From Kitasatospora sp. A2-31 (GTDB taxonomy: Bacteria > Actinomycetota > Actinomycetes > Streptomycetales > Streptomycetaceae), in assembly GCF_022288725.1 (NCBI RefSeq), contig NZ_JAKNTA010000001.1:929770-993769 (forward strand): DNA of 64,000 nt, read 5' to 3'. Below are positions 18,607-29,375 of this stretch, piece by piece. A model generated the notes under the pieces. It was given only the letters and a program-made list of their open reading frames with translations, was not told where the DNA came from and did not search any database. Each line of letters starts with the position of its first letter. Position 1 is the first letter of the stretch. The position numbers and the translations under genes are program-made.

Positions 18607-20040
18607 ATGCCCGACGCCCTGCACGACTGGATCACCACCCGCCAGGAGACCGTCGTCTGGTTATCCGGGCTCGTCTCGCTGGCGCTCGTCGGCTACATGG
18701 TCCTCGTCTTCGGGCGCTTCCTGGTGTACTGGGCCGGCTCCCGGCACGCCTTCCGCCACGACCGGCCCGCCGAGCCCGGCGACCCGGCGGCCTTCCAGTG
18801 GCACCTGGTGATCCCCTGCCGCGACGAGGAGGCGGTGGTCACCCAGACCCTCGCCGGACTCCGGGCCACGGCACCCCGGGCACACCTGTGGGTGATCGAC
18901 GACGACAGCGAGGACGCCACCCGCGAGCTGGTCCTGGCCGCCGCCGCGCAGGACCCGCGGATCCACCTCGTCCAGCGCCGCCGCCCGCACGCCCGGATCG
19001 GCAAGGGCGCCGCGCTGAACGCCGCCTACCGCGAGATCTCCGCACAGCTCCCCGAGGAGACCGACCGCTCCCGGGTGGTGATCGGCGTCGTCGACGCCGA
19101 CGGACAGCTCGACCCCGGCACCCTCGCCCAGGTCTGCAGCGACCACGCCCTCGGCCGCCCCGACACCGGCGCCGTCCAGATCGGCGTCCGGATGCGCAAC
19201 GCCGACGACGAACTCCCGCTGCCCGGCCGCGGCCGCACCGCCAACGCGCTCGCCCGCGCCCTGGTCCGGATGCAGGACGTCGAGTTCCAGGCCAACAACG
19301 CCGGGATGCAGCTGCTGCGCCGCCGCACCGGCAGCGTCGGACTCGGCGGCAACGGCCAGTTCGTCCGCCTCACCGCCCTCGACTCGCTCACCGCCGACGA
19401 GGGCCGGGCCGGCCGCCCCTGGCCCGAGCGCGCCCTGCTGGAGGACTACGAGTCCGGCCTGGACCTGCGCCTCGCCGGCTGGCGGCTCACCCACGTCACC
19501 GAGCGCCAGGTCTCCCAGGAGGGCCTGGTCTCCCTGCGCCGCTTCCTCACCCAGCGCACCCGCTGGGCCCAGGGCAACATGCAGTGCCTGCGCTACACCG
19601 GCCGCGTACTGCGCTCCCCGCACTACACCGCGGCCGGCAAGGCCGAGGTGATGTACACCTTCCTGCAGCCGGTGGTCTGCGTGCTGCTCGTCCTGCTGAC
19701 CCCGCTCTCGCTCGCGATCACGGCGGCCGGCCTGGTGCTCTTCCCCGCGGAGACCGCCGAGTTCCAGTTCAGGTTCGGGCCCTACATGCTGCTCGCCTTC
19801 GTGCTGGCCACCCTGCCCATGGTGTTCTGGGGCCTCGCCTACCGCCGCCTGGTCCACCCCGACCGCAGCCGGCTCACCGGCCTGCTCTGGGGCGTCCTGG
19901 TCTGGCTCTACGCCTACCACCTGTTCGCGGTCGCCGTGCGGGCCGCCGCCCGGCTGCTGCTCGGCCGCAACGGCTGGGCCAAGACCCGGCGCAACGCCGA
20001 GGCGGTCGCCGCCGGCGCCCCCACGGCCCTCGAATCCTGA
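18607..20040 (+). CDS. Processive family-2 glycosyltransferase, membrane-bound
   Basis: A 477-residue GT2 enzyme. One N-terminal membrane helix (about 18-40) is followed by a GT-A domain with IDDDSED, VVDADGQL (DxD-type), EDYESGLDLRL (catalytic base region) and QRTRWAQGN (QxxRW), then four C-terminal membrane helices. This is the layout of hyaluronan, cellulose and poly-GlcNAc synthases, which polymerise and export a polysaccharide. Together with the UDP-GlcNAc 2-epimerase gene 80 bases downstream it suggests a polymer with N-acetylhexosamine or ManNAc. An AGGAG site precedes the ATG; the upstream DNA is unusually AT-rich with a TAGTAT box near 18515. Substrate is inferred. Confidence 0.85.
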   Translation: MPDALHDWITTRQETVVWLSGLVSLALVGYMVLVFGRFLVYWAGSRHAFRHDRPAEPGDPAAFQWHLVIPCRDEEAVVTQTLAGLRATAPRAHLWVIDDDSEDATRELVLAAAAQDPRIHLVQRRRPHARIGKGAALNAAYREISAQLPEETDRSRVVIGVVDADGQLDPGTLAQVCSDHALGRPDTGAVQIGVRMRNADDELPLPGRGRTANALARALVRMQDVEFQANNAGMQLLRRRTGSVGLGGNGQFVRLTALDSLTADEGRAGRPWPERALLEDYESGLDLRLAGWRLTHVTERQVSQEGLVSLRRFLTQRTRWAQGNMQCLRYTGRVLRSPHYTAAGKAEVMYTFLQPVVCVLLVLLTPLSLAITAAGLVLFPAETAEFQFRFGPYMLLAFVLATLPMVFWGLAYRRLVHPDRSRLTGLLWGVLVWLYAYHLFAVAVRAAARLLLGRNGWAKTRRNAEAVAAGAPTALES

Positions 20041-20120
20041 GCCTCCCCCACCCCGTCGGCCCCGGCCGCCCGCACCCCCGTCGGGCGCCGAGCCGCCCCC
20101 GTCCCCGGAGAGACGCCCCC

Positions 20121-21260
20121 ATGAGCCCCTGCCTGCCCCCCGCCAGCGTCGCCGTCGTCCTCGGCACCCGGCCCGAGCTGGTCAAGCTGGCCCCGCTGAT
20201 CCACGAACTCGGCGCGGCCACCCGACTGGTGCACACCGGTCAGCACTGGGACGAGGCGATGTCCGGCCGCTTCCTGCGCGACCTCGGCCTCCCCCGCCCC
20301 GAACTGCTGACCGGTGTCGGCGGCCGCCCGCGGGCCGGCCAGATCGCCCAGTCCCTCGGCCAGCTCGACGCCGCCTTCGCCGACGACCGGCCCGCCGCCG
20401 TCGTCGTCCAGGGCGACACCAACGCCACGCTGGCCGGCGCGCTCGCCGCCAACGCCCGCGGGATCCCGCTGGTGCACGTCGAGGCCGGTCTGCGCAGCTT
20501 CGACCGGGCGATGCCCGAGGAGCACAACCGGGTGATGGTCGACCACGTCTCCGACCTGCTCTGCGCCGCCACCGCCGAGAACGCCGCCAACCTGCGCGCC
20601 GAGTCGCTGGACGAGCAGCGGATCGCCGTCACCGGCAACACCGTGGTCGAGGTGGTCCGGCGCCGGCTGCCGGACGCGCCCGCCCGGGCCGCGCTGCTCG
20701 CCGGGCAGGGGGTCGCGCCGGACGGCTACGTGCTGGCAACCGTGCACCGGCCGGAGAACACCGACACCGCCGAGGCACTCGGCGCCGTCCTCGCCGAGCT
20801 GGACCGGATCGCCCGGGCCGGCACCCCGGTGCTGTTCCCGATGCACCCGCGCACGCGGGCCGCGGTCGAGCGCTTCGCGCTGGACGGCCTGCTGGACCGA
20901 CTCACCGTCACCGAGCCGGTCGGATACGCGGAGTTCCTGGGCCTCGCCCGGCACGCCGCACTGCTGGTCTCCGACTCCGGCGGGGTGCAGGAGGAGTGCA
21001 CCGTGCTCGGCCGCCCGCTGCTGGTGGTGCGCCGCTCCACCGAGCGCCCGGAGGCCGTGGACGCCGGCTTCGCCGCACTGGTGCGGCCCGGCGCCGAGCT
21101 GGGCGAACTCGCCCGCGCCTGGCTCGCCGACCGCACCGAGCGGCTGGCCCGGCTGGCCGCCACCCCGAGCCCGTACGGGGACGGGTCGGCCTCGGCCCGG
21201 ATCGCCCGGCTGACCGCGCAGCTGGCCGGGCGGCCCGCCGCGGTCCTGGCCGCGGCGTAG
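20121..21260 (+). CDS. wecB: UDP-N-acetylglucosamine 2-epimerase (non-hydrolysing)
   Basis: A 379-residue GT-B-fold enzyme interconverting UDP-GlcNAc and UDP-ManNAc. Family motifs: LGTRPELVKLAPL near the N-terminus, QGDTNATLAGAL, HVEAGLRSFDRAMPEE(H)NR, TVHRPENTD and SDSGGVQEE(C). GGAGAG lies 10 bases before the ATG. The gene follows the GT2 synthase in the same direction and is probably its partner, supplying UDP-ManNAc. The symbol wecB is by similarity; the bacterial enzyme is also called mnaA. No ManNAc dehydrogenase is present nearby, so the UDP-ManNAc is perhaps used directly. Confidence 0.9.
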   Translation: MSPCLPPASVAVVLGTRPELVKLAPLIHELGAATRLVHTGQHWDEAMSGRFLRDLGLPRPELLTGVGGRPRAGQIAQSLGQLDAAFADDRPAAVVVQGDTNATLAGALAANARGIPLVHVEAGLRSFDRAMPEEHNRVMVDHVSDLLCAATAENAANLRAESLDEQRIAVTGNTVVEVVRRRLPDAPARAALLAGQGVAPDGYVLATVHRPENTDTAEALGAVLAELDRIARAGTPVLFPMHPRTRAAVERFALDGLLDRLTVTEPVGYAEFLGLARHAALLVSDSGGVQEECTVLGRPLLVVRRSTERPEAVDAGFAALVRPGAELGELARAWLADRTERLARLAATPSPYGDGSASARIARLTAQLAGRPAAVLAAA

Positions 21261-21610
21261 CGGCCGGGGCTGCGGCCAGGAGCACGGGGCCCGGCGCCGG
21301 TCCTCCGGTCAGCCGGATCGGCTGGTCCACCTGCCGGGGCGAGCCTTCCGCCCCGAAGGGGACTTGAGCTCTCGACAGCTCCCTGAGGTGCAAACCCCGG
21401 CGCCGGCCCCGGCTCGGGCGTGGTGAACGGCGCGCCGGGCTGCCCGGCCGCGGGCGCCGACTGCGGGAGCTTCGAACCCGCCACGCCCGGGGGCTCCGGG
21501 ATCGGCGGGACGATGACCTGGTCGACCGACTGGACGTCAGGAGGGCGACGGGCCCGCCTGCACCGGCGGCGCACATCCGCACGCCGGGCCGTAGGCACCC
21601 GGCGGCGTGG
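21261..21610. other. Gene-free, strongly structured intergenic stretch
   Basis: No supported gene. The DNA contains several inverted repeats: GGGGCGAGCCTTCCGCCCC (about 21335-21353) and GAGCT...AGCTC around 21366-21382. A proline-rich minus-strand frame (QVIVPPIPEPPG...) has no start and no family match. It could hold a transcription terminator for the glycan genes or the remnant of a lost gene. Confidence 0.4.
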
Positions 21611-22138
21611 TCAGCCCCCGGCGCGGGCCTCGGGGATCTCGGGGCCCGCGCCGGAGTGCCGGCGACGCAGCTCGGCGGTGATCTCGGCCACCTCGCCGTC
21701 GGGCAGGAACGGCAGCATCATGGCGACGCCCTGGAGGAGGCCGCCGAGCAGGAAGGTGGTGTCGGCGGTGGCCGCGACCAGCCCGCGGACCTCGGCGACC
21801 CGGCCTGCGGCGACCGCCTCGATCAGCCGGGCGGCGTCCGCCGTCTCCTCGTCCACGTCGACGGCGGCGGTGTCGGCCGGTGCCCGCCGGGCCATCGCCC
21901 GCAGCACCCGGTCGCCCACCGCCGGCGCGTACGCCTTGCGGACGGCCTCGGCGGCGATCCAGGCGAGCAGGGTGGTCACCTCGCGGTGCGCGTGCTCCTC
22001 GAGGATCCGGTCCAGCGCGTCGTCGAACGCCAGCTGGTTTCCGTGCCGGAACGCGAGCAGCAGGGTCGCCGCCCTGGCTTTGGCCTCATCGACCGCTTCA
22101 GCGGGAAGTTCGTCGGCCAACTCCACCGTCACCACCAC
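21611..22138 (-). CDS. Unknown actinobacterial protein (175 aa)
   Basis: Not recognised. The protein is mostly helical, with no signal peptide. Features: an acidic start (TVELADELPAEAVDEAKARA), a histidine-containing helix (EEHAHREVTTLLAWIA), an acidic centre (AAVDVDEETADAARLIEAVA) and a hydrophobic segment (TTFLLGGLLQGVAMMLPFLP). The GTG at 22138 is chosen because GGGAGGG stands 6 bases before it; several other GTGs follow within 12 bases. It is a single gene between the glycan islet and valS, transcribed like valS but with its own upstream region. Confidence 0.7.
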   Translation of the reverse strand: MVVTVELADELPAEAVDEAKARAATLLLAFRHGNQLAFDDALDRILEEHAHREVTTLLAWIAAEAVRKAYAPAVGDRVLRAMARRAPADTAAVDVDEETADAARLIEAVAAGRVAEVRGLVAATADTTFLLGGLLQGVAMMLPFLPDGEVAEITAELRRRHSGAGPEIPEARAGG

Positions 22139-22362
22139 GCCTAACCCTCCCGTCACCCGTCGGCTCAGCAGAACGTCCTGCACACCGTACACATCCGACC
22201 TGCAAACTTCGGCGAACCCGCGCGGGCAAGACCGGAATGAATTCGGGCGGAATAGGACCTCACCCGGTCCAGGATGAATATTCGCCGGAAGGGAGCAACG
22301 CCATTGCGCTATTGGGAGCAGAAAGGGCTTGGGTGCGGGAATGAGGGGTACCGCGGAAAAGG

Positions 22363-22404
22363 CCGAGGGGCCGCACCCCGCGTCGGCGGGATGCGGCCCC
22401 TCGG
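22363..22404 (-). terminator. valS terminator
   Basis: A perfect 13-bp stem (CCGAGGGGCCGCA against TGCGGCCCCTCGG) with a 16-base loop, immediately after the valS stop. Confidence 0.8.
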
Positions 22405-22416
22405 GGAGCCGGCGCG

Positions 22417-25056
22417 TCAGGCCTGCGGCAGCGCCGCGAGCTGGGCGGTGATCCGGGCGATGTCGGCCTGGGCGGCCTCCTGACGTGCGCGGATCTTGGC
22501 GACCACGTCGTCGGGCGCCTTGGCCAGGAAGGCCTCGTTGCCGAGCTTGGCGGCGGTCTGGGTCTTCTCCTTCTCGGCCGCCGCGAGGTCCTTCGCCAGG
22601 CGCTTGCGCTCGGCCGCGACGTCGATGGTGCCGGAGAGGTCCAGCGCCACCGTGGCGCCGGCGACCGGGAGCGAGGCGGTGGCGGTGAAGCCCTCCTCCG
22701 GGACGGTCAGCCGCAGCAGCGAACGGATGGCCGCCTCGTGCGCCGCCAGCCGGGTGCCGTCCAGCTCCAGCCGGGCCGGCACCTTCTGGGTGTCCCGCAG
22801 GCCCTGGTCGTTGCGGAACCGGCGGACCTCGGTGACCACCTGCTGCAGCAGCGCGATCTCCGACTCGGCGTCGGTGTCCCGGAAGCCGGCGTCCTTCGGC
22901 CACTCGGCGACGACCAGCGACTCGCCGCCGGTCAGCGCCGTCCACAGCGCGTCGGTGACGAACGGGACCACCGGGTGCAGCAGACGCAGCGTGACGTCCA
23001 GGACCTCGCCGAGGACCCGCCGCGCCGCGTCGGCCTGCTCCCCTCCCTTGGCCAGGGTGGTCTTGGAGAGCTCGACGTACCAGTCGAAGACCTCGTCCCA
23101 CGCGAAGTGGAACAGCGCGTCGGAGACCTTGGCGAACTCGTAGTCCTCGTACAGCGCGTCGACCTCGGCCACGGTGCTGTTCAGCCGGGACAGGATCCAG
23201 CGGTCGGCCGCGGTCAGGCTCTCCGGCGCGGGCAGCGGGCCCTCGACGGTCGCGCCGTTCATCAGCGCGAACCGGGTCGCGTTCCAGATCTTGTTGCAGA
23301 AGTTGCGCGAGCCCTTGACCCAGTCCTCGCCGATCGGCACGTCGGCGCCCGGGTTGGCGCCGCGGGCCAGGGTGAAGCGGACGGCGTCGGCGCCGTAGGC
23401 GTCCATCCAGTCCAGCGGGTCCACGGCGGTGCCGGAGGACTTCGACATCTTCTTGCCGAACTCGTCGCGGACGAGGCCGGTCAGGGCGACGGTCTTGAAC
23501 GGCACCTGGCCGTCCATCGCGTACAGGCCGAACATCATCATCCGGGCGACCCAGAAGAAGATGATGTCGTGGCCGGTGAGCAGGACGTCGGTGGAGTAGA
23601 ACTTCTCCAGGTCCGGGGTCTGCTCCGGCCAGCCGAGGGTCGAGAAGGGCCACAGGCCGGAGGAGAACCAGGTGTCCAGGACGTCCGGGTCCTGGTGCCA
23701 GCCCTCGCCGGTCGGCGGCTGCTCGTCCGGTCCGACGCAGACGACCTCGCCGTTCGGGCCGTACCAGACCGGGATCCGGTGGCCCCACCAGAGCTGGCGC
23801 GAGATGCACCAGTCGTACATGTTGTCGACCCAGTCGAAGTAGCGGCGCTCCAGCTCCTTCGGGTGGATCTCCACCCGGCCGTCGCGGACCGCGTCGCCGG
23901 CCGCCTGGGCCAGCGGGGCGACCTTGACCCACCACTGCAGCGACAGCCGCGGCTCGACCACGGTGTGGCAGCGCGAGCAGTGGCCGACGGCGTGCATGTA
24001 GGGGCGCTTCTCGGCGACGATGCGGCCCTGCTCGCGCAGCGCGCCGACCACGGCCGAGCGCGCCTCCATCCGGTCCAGGCCGAGGAACGGGCCGTGAACG
24101 GTGATGACACCGCGCTCGTCCATGACGCTCAGGTTCGGCAGGCCGTGGCGCTGGCCGATGGCGAAGTCGTTCGGGTCGTGCGCCGGGGTCACCTTGACGG
24201 CGCCGGTGCCGAATTCCGGGTCGACGTGCTCGTCGGCGACGACCGGGATCTCCCGGTCGGTCAGCGGCAGCTTGATGGTCCGGCCGACCAGGTGCTTGTA
24301 CCGCTCGTCCTCCGGGTGGACGGCGACGGCCGTGTCACCCAGCATCGTCTCGGCCCGGGTGGTGGCCACGACGATCGAGTCCTCGCCCTCGCCGTAGCGG
24401 ATCGAGACCAGCTCGCCCGGGACCTCCTCGTGCTCCACCTCGATGTCGGAGAGCGCGGTCAGGCAGCGCGGGCACCAGTTGATGATGCGCTCGGCGCGGT
24501 AGATCAGGCCGTCGTCGAAGAGGCGCTTGAAGATGGTCTGGACGGCCTGGGAGAGGCCCTCGTCCATGGTGAAGCGCTCGCGCGACCAGTCCACGCCGTC
24601 GCCGAGGCGGCGCATCTGGCCGAGGATCCGGCCGCCGTAGTTCTCCTTCCACTCCCAGACCTTCTCGACGAAGGCCTCGCGGCCCAGGTCGTGGCGGGAG
24701 AGGCCGGACTCGGCGAGCTGCTGCTCCACCTTGTTCTGGGTGGCGATGCCGGCGTGGTCCATGCCGGGCAGCCAGAGCGTCTCGAAGCCCTGCATGCGCT
24801 TGCGGCGGGTCAGCGCGTCCATCAGCGTGTGCTGGAAGGCGTGGCCCAGGTGCAGCGCACCGGTGACGTTCGGCGGCGGGATGACGATGGTGTACGGCGG
24901 CTTCTCGCTCTTGGCGTCGGCCGTGAAGTAACCGCGCTCTACCCAGCGCTCGTACAGCTCGCCCTCTACGTCCGCCGGAGCGTAGGTCGTCGGGAGGGTG
25001 GCTGCGTCGTCCCCGGGGTGCGTGCTCGCGGGGCGCTGGTTCGTGGTGTCGGTCAC
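22417..25056 (-). CDS. valS: Valyl-tRNA synthetase
   Basis: Class I aminoacyl-tRNA synthetase of 879 residues that charges tRNA-Val and edits threonyl products. The HIGH-type signature is [12 protein letters not shown] (about 62-73) and the KMSKS loop is GKKMSKSSG (about 540-548). The C-terminal ~70 residues form the coiled-coil arm ([20 protein letters not shown]) typical of ValRS. The start is GTG 25056. A TAAACT box lies 7 bases before it with no ribosome-binding site, so the message is probably leaderless. No T-box leader is visible. Confidence 0.97.
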   Translation of the reverse strand: MTDTTNQRPASTHPGDDAATLPTTYAPADVEGELYERWVERGYFTADAKSEKPPYTIVIPPPNVTGALHLGHAFQHTLMDALTRRKRMQGFETLWLPGMDHAGIATQNKVEQQLAESGLSRHDLGREAFVEKVWEWKENYGGRILGQMRRLGDGVDWSRERFTMDEGLSQAVQTIFKRLFDDGLIYRAERIINWCPRCLTALSDIEVEHEEVPGELVSIRYGEGEDSIVVATTRAETMLGDTAVAVHPEDERYKHLVGRTIKLPLTDREIPVVADEHVDPEFGTGAVKVTPAHDPNDFAIGQRHGLPNLSVMDERGVITVHGPFLGLDRMEARSAVVGALREQGRIVAEKRPYMHAVGHCSRCHTVVEPRLSLQWWVKVAPLAQAAGDAVRDGRVEIHPKELERRYFDWVDNMYDWCISRQLWWGHRIPVWYGPNGEVVCVGPDEQPPTGEGWHQDPDVLDTWFSSGLWPFSTLGWPEQTPDLEKFYSTDVLLTGHDIIFFWVARMMMFGLYAMDGQVPFKTVALTGLVRDEFGKKMSKSSGTAVDPLDWMDAYGADAVRFTLARGANPGADVPIGEDWVKGSRNFCNKIWNATRFALMNGATVEGPLPAPESLTAADRWILSRLNSTVAEVDALYEDYEFAKVSDALFHFAWDEVFDWYVELSKTTLAKGGEQADAARRVLGEVLDVTLRLLHPVVPFVTDALWTALTGGESLVVAEWPKDAGFRDTDAESEIALLQQVVTEVRRFRNDQGLRDTQKVPARLELDGTRLAAHEAAIRSLLRLTVPEEGFTATASLPVAGATVALDLSGTIDVAAERKRLAKDLAAAEKEKTQTAAKLGNEAFLAKAPDDVVAKIRARQEAAQADIARITAQLAALPQA

Positions 25057-25247
25057 GACGCACAGTTTACGTAACCGCGGACGTGGGTTACGAACCGCTT
25101 TCGGTCCGCGGAGTCGGCGCGTCCGGCCCGGACGGGCGTCGGCCCGGTGCGGTACCGTGCCCCGACACTCGTCCGATGCACGGTACGACCCGGACGACTA
25201 CGGACACGCATACAGGCCGCGGGTGCGGCGGGGGAGCACAGACGCAG

Positions 25248-26108
25248 ATGTACGGCCAGGGTCAGCAGTATCCGCAGGGTCAGCCGCAGCCCTACGGGGC
25301 GCCGCCGCAGTACGGCGCACCGCAGCAGCCGCAACCGCCGTACGGGGCCCAGCCGCCCTACGGCGCGCCGCAGCAGCCGTACGGGTACCCGCACCAGCAG
25401 GGCGCACCGGCCCCGCAGTACGGCGCGCCGCAGCCGCCGTACGGCGTGCCGCAGCAGGCCCCGTACGGGCAGCCGGGCTACCCGGTCGCGCCGCCGCCGA
25501 AGAAGGGCAAGGCCGGCCTGGTGGTCGGTCTGCTGATCGGCGCGCTGGTGCTGGGCGGCGGCGGCTTCGCCGCCTTCAAGCTGCTCGGGGGCTCCTCGGG
25601 CGGCGACTACAAGATCACCGCGCCGCAGACGCTGCCCGACGGCTACACCCAGAAGTCGGCCAAGGAGCAGGCGGCCGACCCGGCCAAGGCCAGCGAGTCG
25701 GAGAAGATCGGCACCGACCTGCACGTCCTTCTGGCCAGCTACGCCAAGGGCTCGGACGCCACCGACGGCACCATCAGCGTGCTCGGCGTCTACGGCAGGA
25801 TCAAGGACCCGAACGCGATCATCGAGGACTCCAAGAAGGACACCAACGGCGGTGCCACCTGGACCAGCCCGATGACGGACTTCCCGGCGCAGTACAGCCA
25901 CGACTCCTCGGCCAAGCTCTCCTGCGGCACCTACGGCATCTCGATCGGCGGCGGCGCCCCGAAGAGCTCGACCACCGTCTGCGTCTGGGCCGACAGCTCC
26001 ACCACCGCACGGGTGTCCTTCATCAAGGTGGGCGGCAGCAACCTCACCCCCGCCCAGGCCGCCGAGAAGACCCGGGCGATCCGCGACGCCATGATCACCG
26101 CCAAGTAG
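25248..26108 (+). CDS. PYG-rich single-span membrane protein A
   Basis: A 286-residue protein of unknown function. Residues 1-85 are a low-complexity cytoplasmic region of repeated QPPYGAP/PQYGAP units, then KKGK, one membrane helix (about 90-110) and an extracytoplasmic domain of ~170 residues with two cysteines (KLSCGTYG; TVCVWAD). It is a tandem paralogue of the next gene, sharing the layout and the CxW-AD(S/N)S motif. The ATG follows GGGGAG at 11 bases. Proteins of this build are common in streptomycetes; the external domain may be a sensor or lipoprotein-like partner, but that is a guess. Confidence 0.8.
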   Translation: MYGQGQQYPQGQPQPYGAPPQYGAPQQPQPPYGAQPPYGAPQQPYGYPHQQGAPAPQYGAPQPPYGVPQQAPYGQPGYPVAPPPKKGKAGLVVGLLIGALVLGGGGFAAFKLLGGSSGGDYKITAPQTLPDGYTQKSAKEQAADPAKASESEKIGTDLHVLLASYAKGSDATDGTISVLGVYGRIKDPNAIIEDSKKDTNGGATWTSPMTDFPAQYSHDSSAKLSCGTYGISIGGGAPKSSTTVCVWADSSTTARVSFIKVGGSNLTPAQAAEKTRAIRDAMITAK

Positions 26109-26184
26109 CGGGCCCGGCGCAGTGCACGACCGCGCTGCCCGGCCCCGGGCAGCGCGTGCCCCGTCCGTCCCAGAAAGGGCCAGC

Positions 26185-26946
26185 GTGACCGAGCAGAACC
26201 CCTACGGCGCCCCGCCGCCGCCCGCCGGCCAGCCCTACGGCGCCCCGCCGGTCCCGCCCCAGCAGCCCGGCTACGGCGCGGTGCCGCCGCAGGCCCCGCC
26301 GCCGGGCGCCCCGGCCGGCTACCCCGGGTACGGCGCGTACGCCCCGGTGCCGCAGCGCAAGTCCCGCAAGACGCTCTGGGTGCTGCTCGGCGTCTTCGCC
26401 GTCGTGCTGGCGCTGATCGGCGGCGCCGTCGCGTACTTCGTCCTCGATGTGACCTCCAACGCCGGCACCCAGAAGATCGTCCTGCCGGCGACCTTCAAGG
26501 ACCTCCGCAAGGACGACGACAACGAGATCTCCCGGGAGATGGAGAAGGAGATCACCTCCGAGTTCGGCAAGGGCGACGGCGCCTGGAACCCGACCGGGGT
26601 GAGCGCGGTCTACCAGGACAGCGACGACACGCCGCAGCTCATCGTGGTCGGCGGCTACGGCAAGGTCCTGCTGCCCAAGCAGGAGATGGACGCCATGTTC
26701 AAGGGCTTCGAGCAGGGCGGCCCGACGGTCAGCGACCGGCACGCGGTGGACGCCGGCCCCAAGGGCGGCACCATGGAGTGCGCCAAGGCCACCCAGTCCG
26801 GCACCGACCTGGGCGTCTGCGCCTGGGCCGACAACAGCAGCCTGGTCATGCTGATGCGGGCCCCGGAGGACGGCAAGGCGCCGGACCTGGAGAAGCTCGC
26901 CACCGAGGCCCGCGACCTGCGCGCGGTCGCCGAGGTCCCGAAGTAG
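26185..26946 (+). CDS. PYG-rich single-span membrane protein B (paralogue of A)
   Basis: A 253-residue protein with the same plan: a Pro/Gly/Tyr-rich N-terminus (NPYGAPPPPAGQPYGAPP), a basic stretch RKSRK, one membrane helix (about 60-82) and an outer domain that includes TMECAKA and VCAWADNSS, matching the cysteines of its neighbour. The GTG at 26185 is preceded by AAAGGG. It lies 76 bases after gene A and probably shares its transcript, which ends at the hairpin at 27036-27071. Function unknown. Confidence 0.8.
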   Translation: MTEQNPYGAPPPPAGQPYGAPPVPPQQPGYGAVPPQAPPPGAPAGYPGYGAYAPVPQRKSRKTLWVLLGVFAVVLALIGGAVAYFVLDVTSNAGTQKIVLPATFKDLRKDDDNEISREMEKEITSEFGKGDGAWNPTGVSAVYQDSDDTPQLIVVGGYGKVLLPKQEMDAMFKGFEQGGPTVSDRHAVDAGPKGGTMECAKATQSGTDLGVCAWADNSSLVMLMRAPEDGKAPDLEKLATEARDLRAVAEVPK

Positions 26947-27035
26947 GTCGTCGGGCCGAAGCGGCCCGCCGGGCCGGAGCGGTCCCGGGTGCCGGAGCGG
27001 CTGCGGCACCGCCCGGACGACGAAGCGAACGACGA

Positions 27036-27071
27036 AGGGCCCCTGGTGACCGACCGGTCACCAGGGGCCCT
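27036..27071. terminator. Bidirectional terminator between paralogue B and clpX
   Basis: A perfect 16-bp stem (AGGGCCCCTGGTGACC against its complement) with the loop GACC, between convergent genes; it lies 17 bases after the clpX stop. Confidence 0.85.
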
Positions 27072-27087
27072 CTCCGCGTCCGGAGGG

Positions 27088-28377
<1,290 letters not shown>

Positions 28378-28580
28378 GAGGTGCTTCCCCTTCGCCAGGG
28401 GCCCCGCGGGGGTTCCGGGGCCTGGTGCTGTGGACCGTCAACGCCGACGGCGATCGGTCTCGCTATCCGACGGTACTCTGCCGGGCCCCTGATTCCGTCC
28501 TCTTCGCCAGGTCTGCCCTACGCCCTGGGCGAATTGATACCGAACAGATGCCGTCGCCGGTACCGCCGGGGTGCCGGCGA

Positions 28581-28608
28581 CGGGGCGCGCAACGGCGTGC
28601 GCGCCCCG
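28581..28608 (-). terminator. Stem-loop downstream of the clpP operon (distal)
   Basis: An 11-bp stem (CGGGGCGCGCA against TGCGCGCCCCG) with a 6-base loop. Confidence 0.6.
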
Positions 28609-28616
28609 CCCACGGG

Positions 28617-28649
28617 CCCTGCGCCGCCCGGGGCCCGGGCGGCGCAGGG
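28617..28649 (-). terminator. Stem-loop downstream of the clpP operon (proximal)
   Basis: A 15-bp perfect stem (CCCTGCGCCGCCCGG against CCGGGCGGCGCAGGG) with a 3-base loop, 9 bases after the clpP2 stop. Together with the distal stem it should end the clpP1-clpP2 transcript. Confidence 0.8.
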
Positions 28650-28658
28650 ATGCCGACC

Positions 28659-29321
28659 TCAGGAGGTCAGCGAGGCCTTGCGGGTGGAGATGACCAGGTC
28701 GACGAGACCGTACTCGACGGCCTCCTCGGCCGTGAGGATCTTGTCGCGCTCGATGTCGTCGCGCACCTGCTCGACGCTCTTGTTCGAGTGCTTGGAGAGC
28801 ATCTCCTCCAGCTGCTCGCGCATCCGGAAGATCTCCTTGGCCTGGATCTCCAGGTCGGACACCTGACCGCGGCCGGTCTCGGTGTACGGCTGGTGGATCA
28901 GGATACGGGCGTTCGGCAGTGCCATCCGCTTGCCCGGGGTGCCGGCCGCGAGCAGCACGGCCGCCGCGGAGGCCGCCTGGCCCATGCAGACCGTGGTGAT
29001 GTCCGGCTTCACATACTGCATGGTGTCGTAGATGGCCGTCAGCGCCGTGAACGAGCCGCCCGGCGAGTTGATGTACATCTGGATCTCGCGGTCCGGGTCC
29101 ATGGACTCCAGGCAGAGCAGCTGGGCCATGATGTCGTTCGCGGAGACGTCGTCCACCTGCGAGCCGAGGAAGATGATGCGCTCCTCGAACAGCTTGGCGT
29201 ACGGGTCGTACTCGCGGATGCCCTGCGAGGTGCGCTCGACGAAGCGCGGGACGATGTAGCGGCCCTCGGCGCGCATGTCCTCGACGCGTGCCTTGGCGCT
29301 GGACAGGCTGGGGATGTTCAT
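28659..29321 (-). CDS. clpP2: ATP-dependent Clp protease proteolytic subunit 2
   Basis: A 220-residue serine protease. The nucleophile is S118 in MGQAASAA, the histidine is H143 in LIHQPY, and the aspartate lies in the DRDKILT region near 190. Second gene of the clpP1-clpP2 operon, 54 bases after clpP1. In Streptomyces ClpP1 and ClpP2 form the main housekeeping ClpP complex with ClpX and ClpC. An ATG start is used. Confidence 0.95.
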   Translation of the reverse strand: MNIPSLSSAKARVEDMRAEGRYIVPRFVERTSQGIREYDPYAKLFEERIIFLGSQVDDVSANDIMAQLLCLESMDPDREIQMYINSPGGSFTALTAIYDTMQYVKPDITTVCMGQAASAAAVLLAAGTPGKRMALPNARILIHQPYTETGRGQVSDLEIQAKEIFRMREQLEEMLSKHSNKSVEQVRDDIERDKILTAEEAVEYGLVDLVISTRKASLTS

Positions 29322-29375
29322 GGGGTTTCTGGTCCTCCGGAGCGTTGTGGCTGTGGTCTCGTGGCCGGGCCGGGA

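Noticed and set aside
21280..21420. Riboswitch (c-di-AMP/ydaO type) reading on the minus strand
   Set aside because: Hairpins are strong but the conserved core does not match, and no gene follows downstream on that strand.
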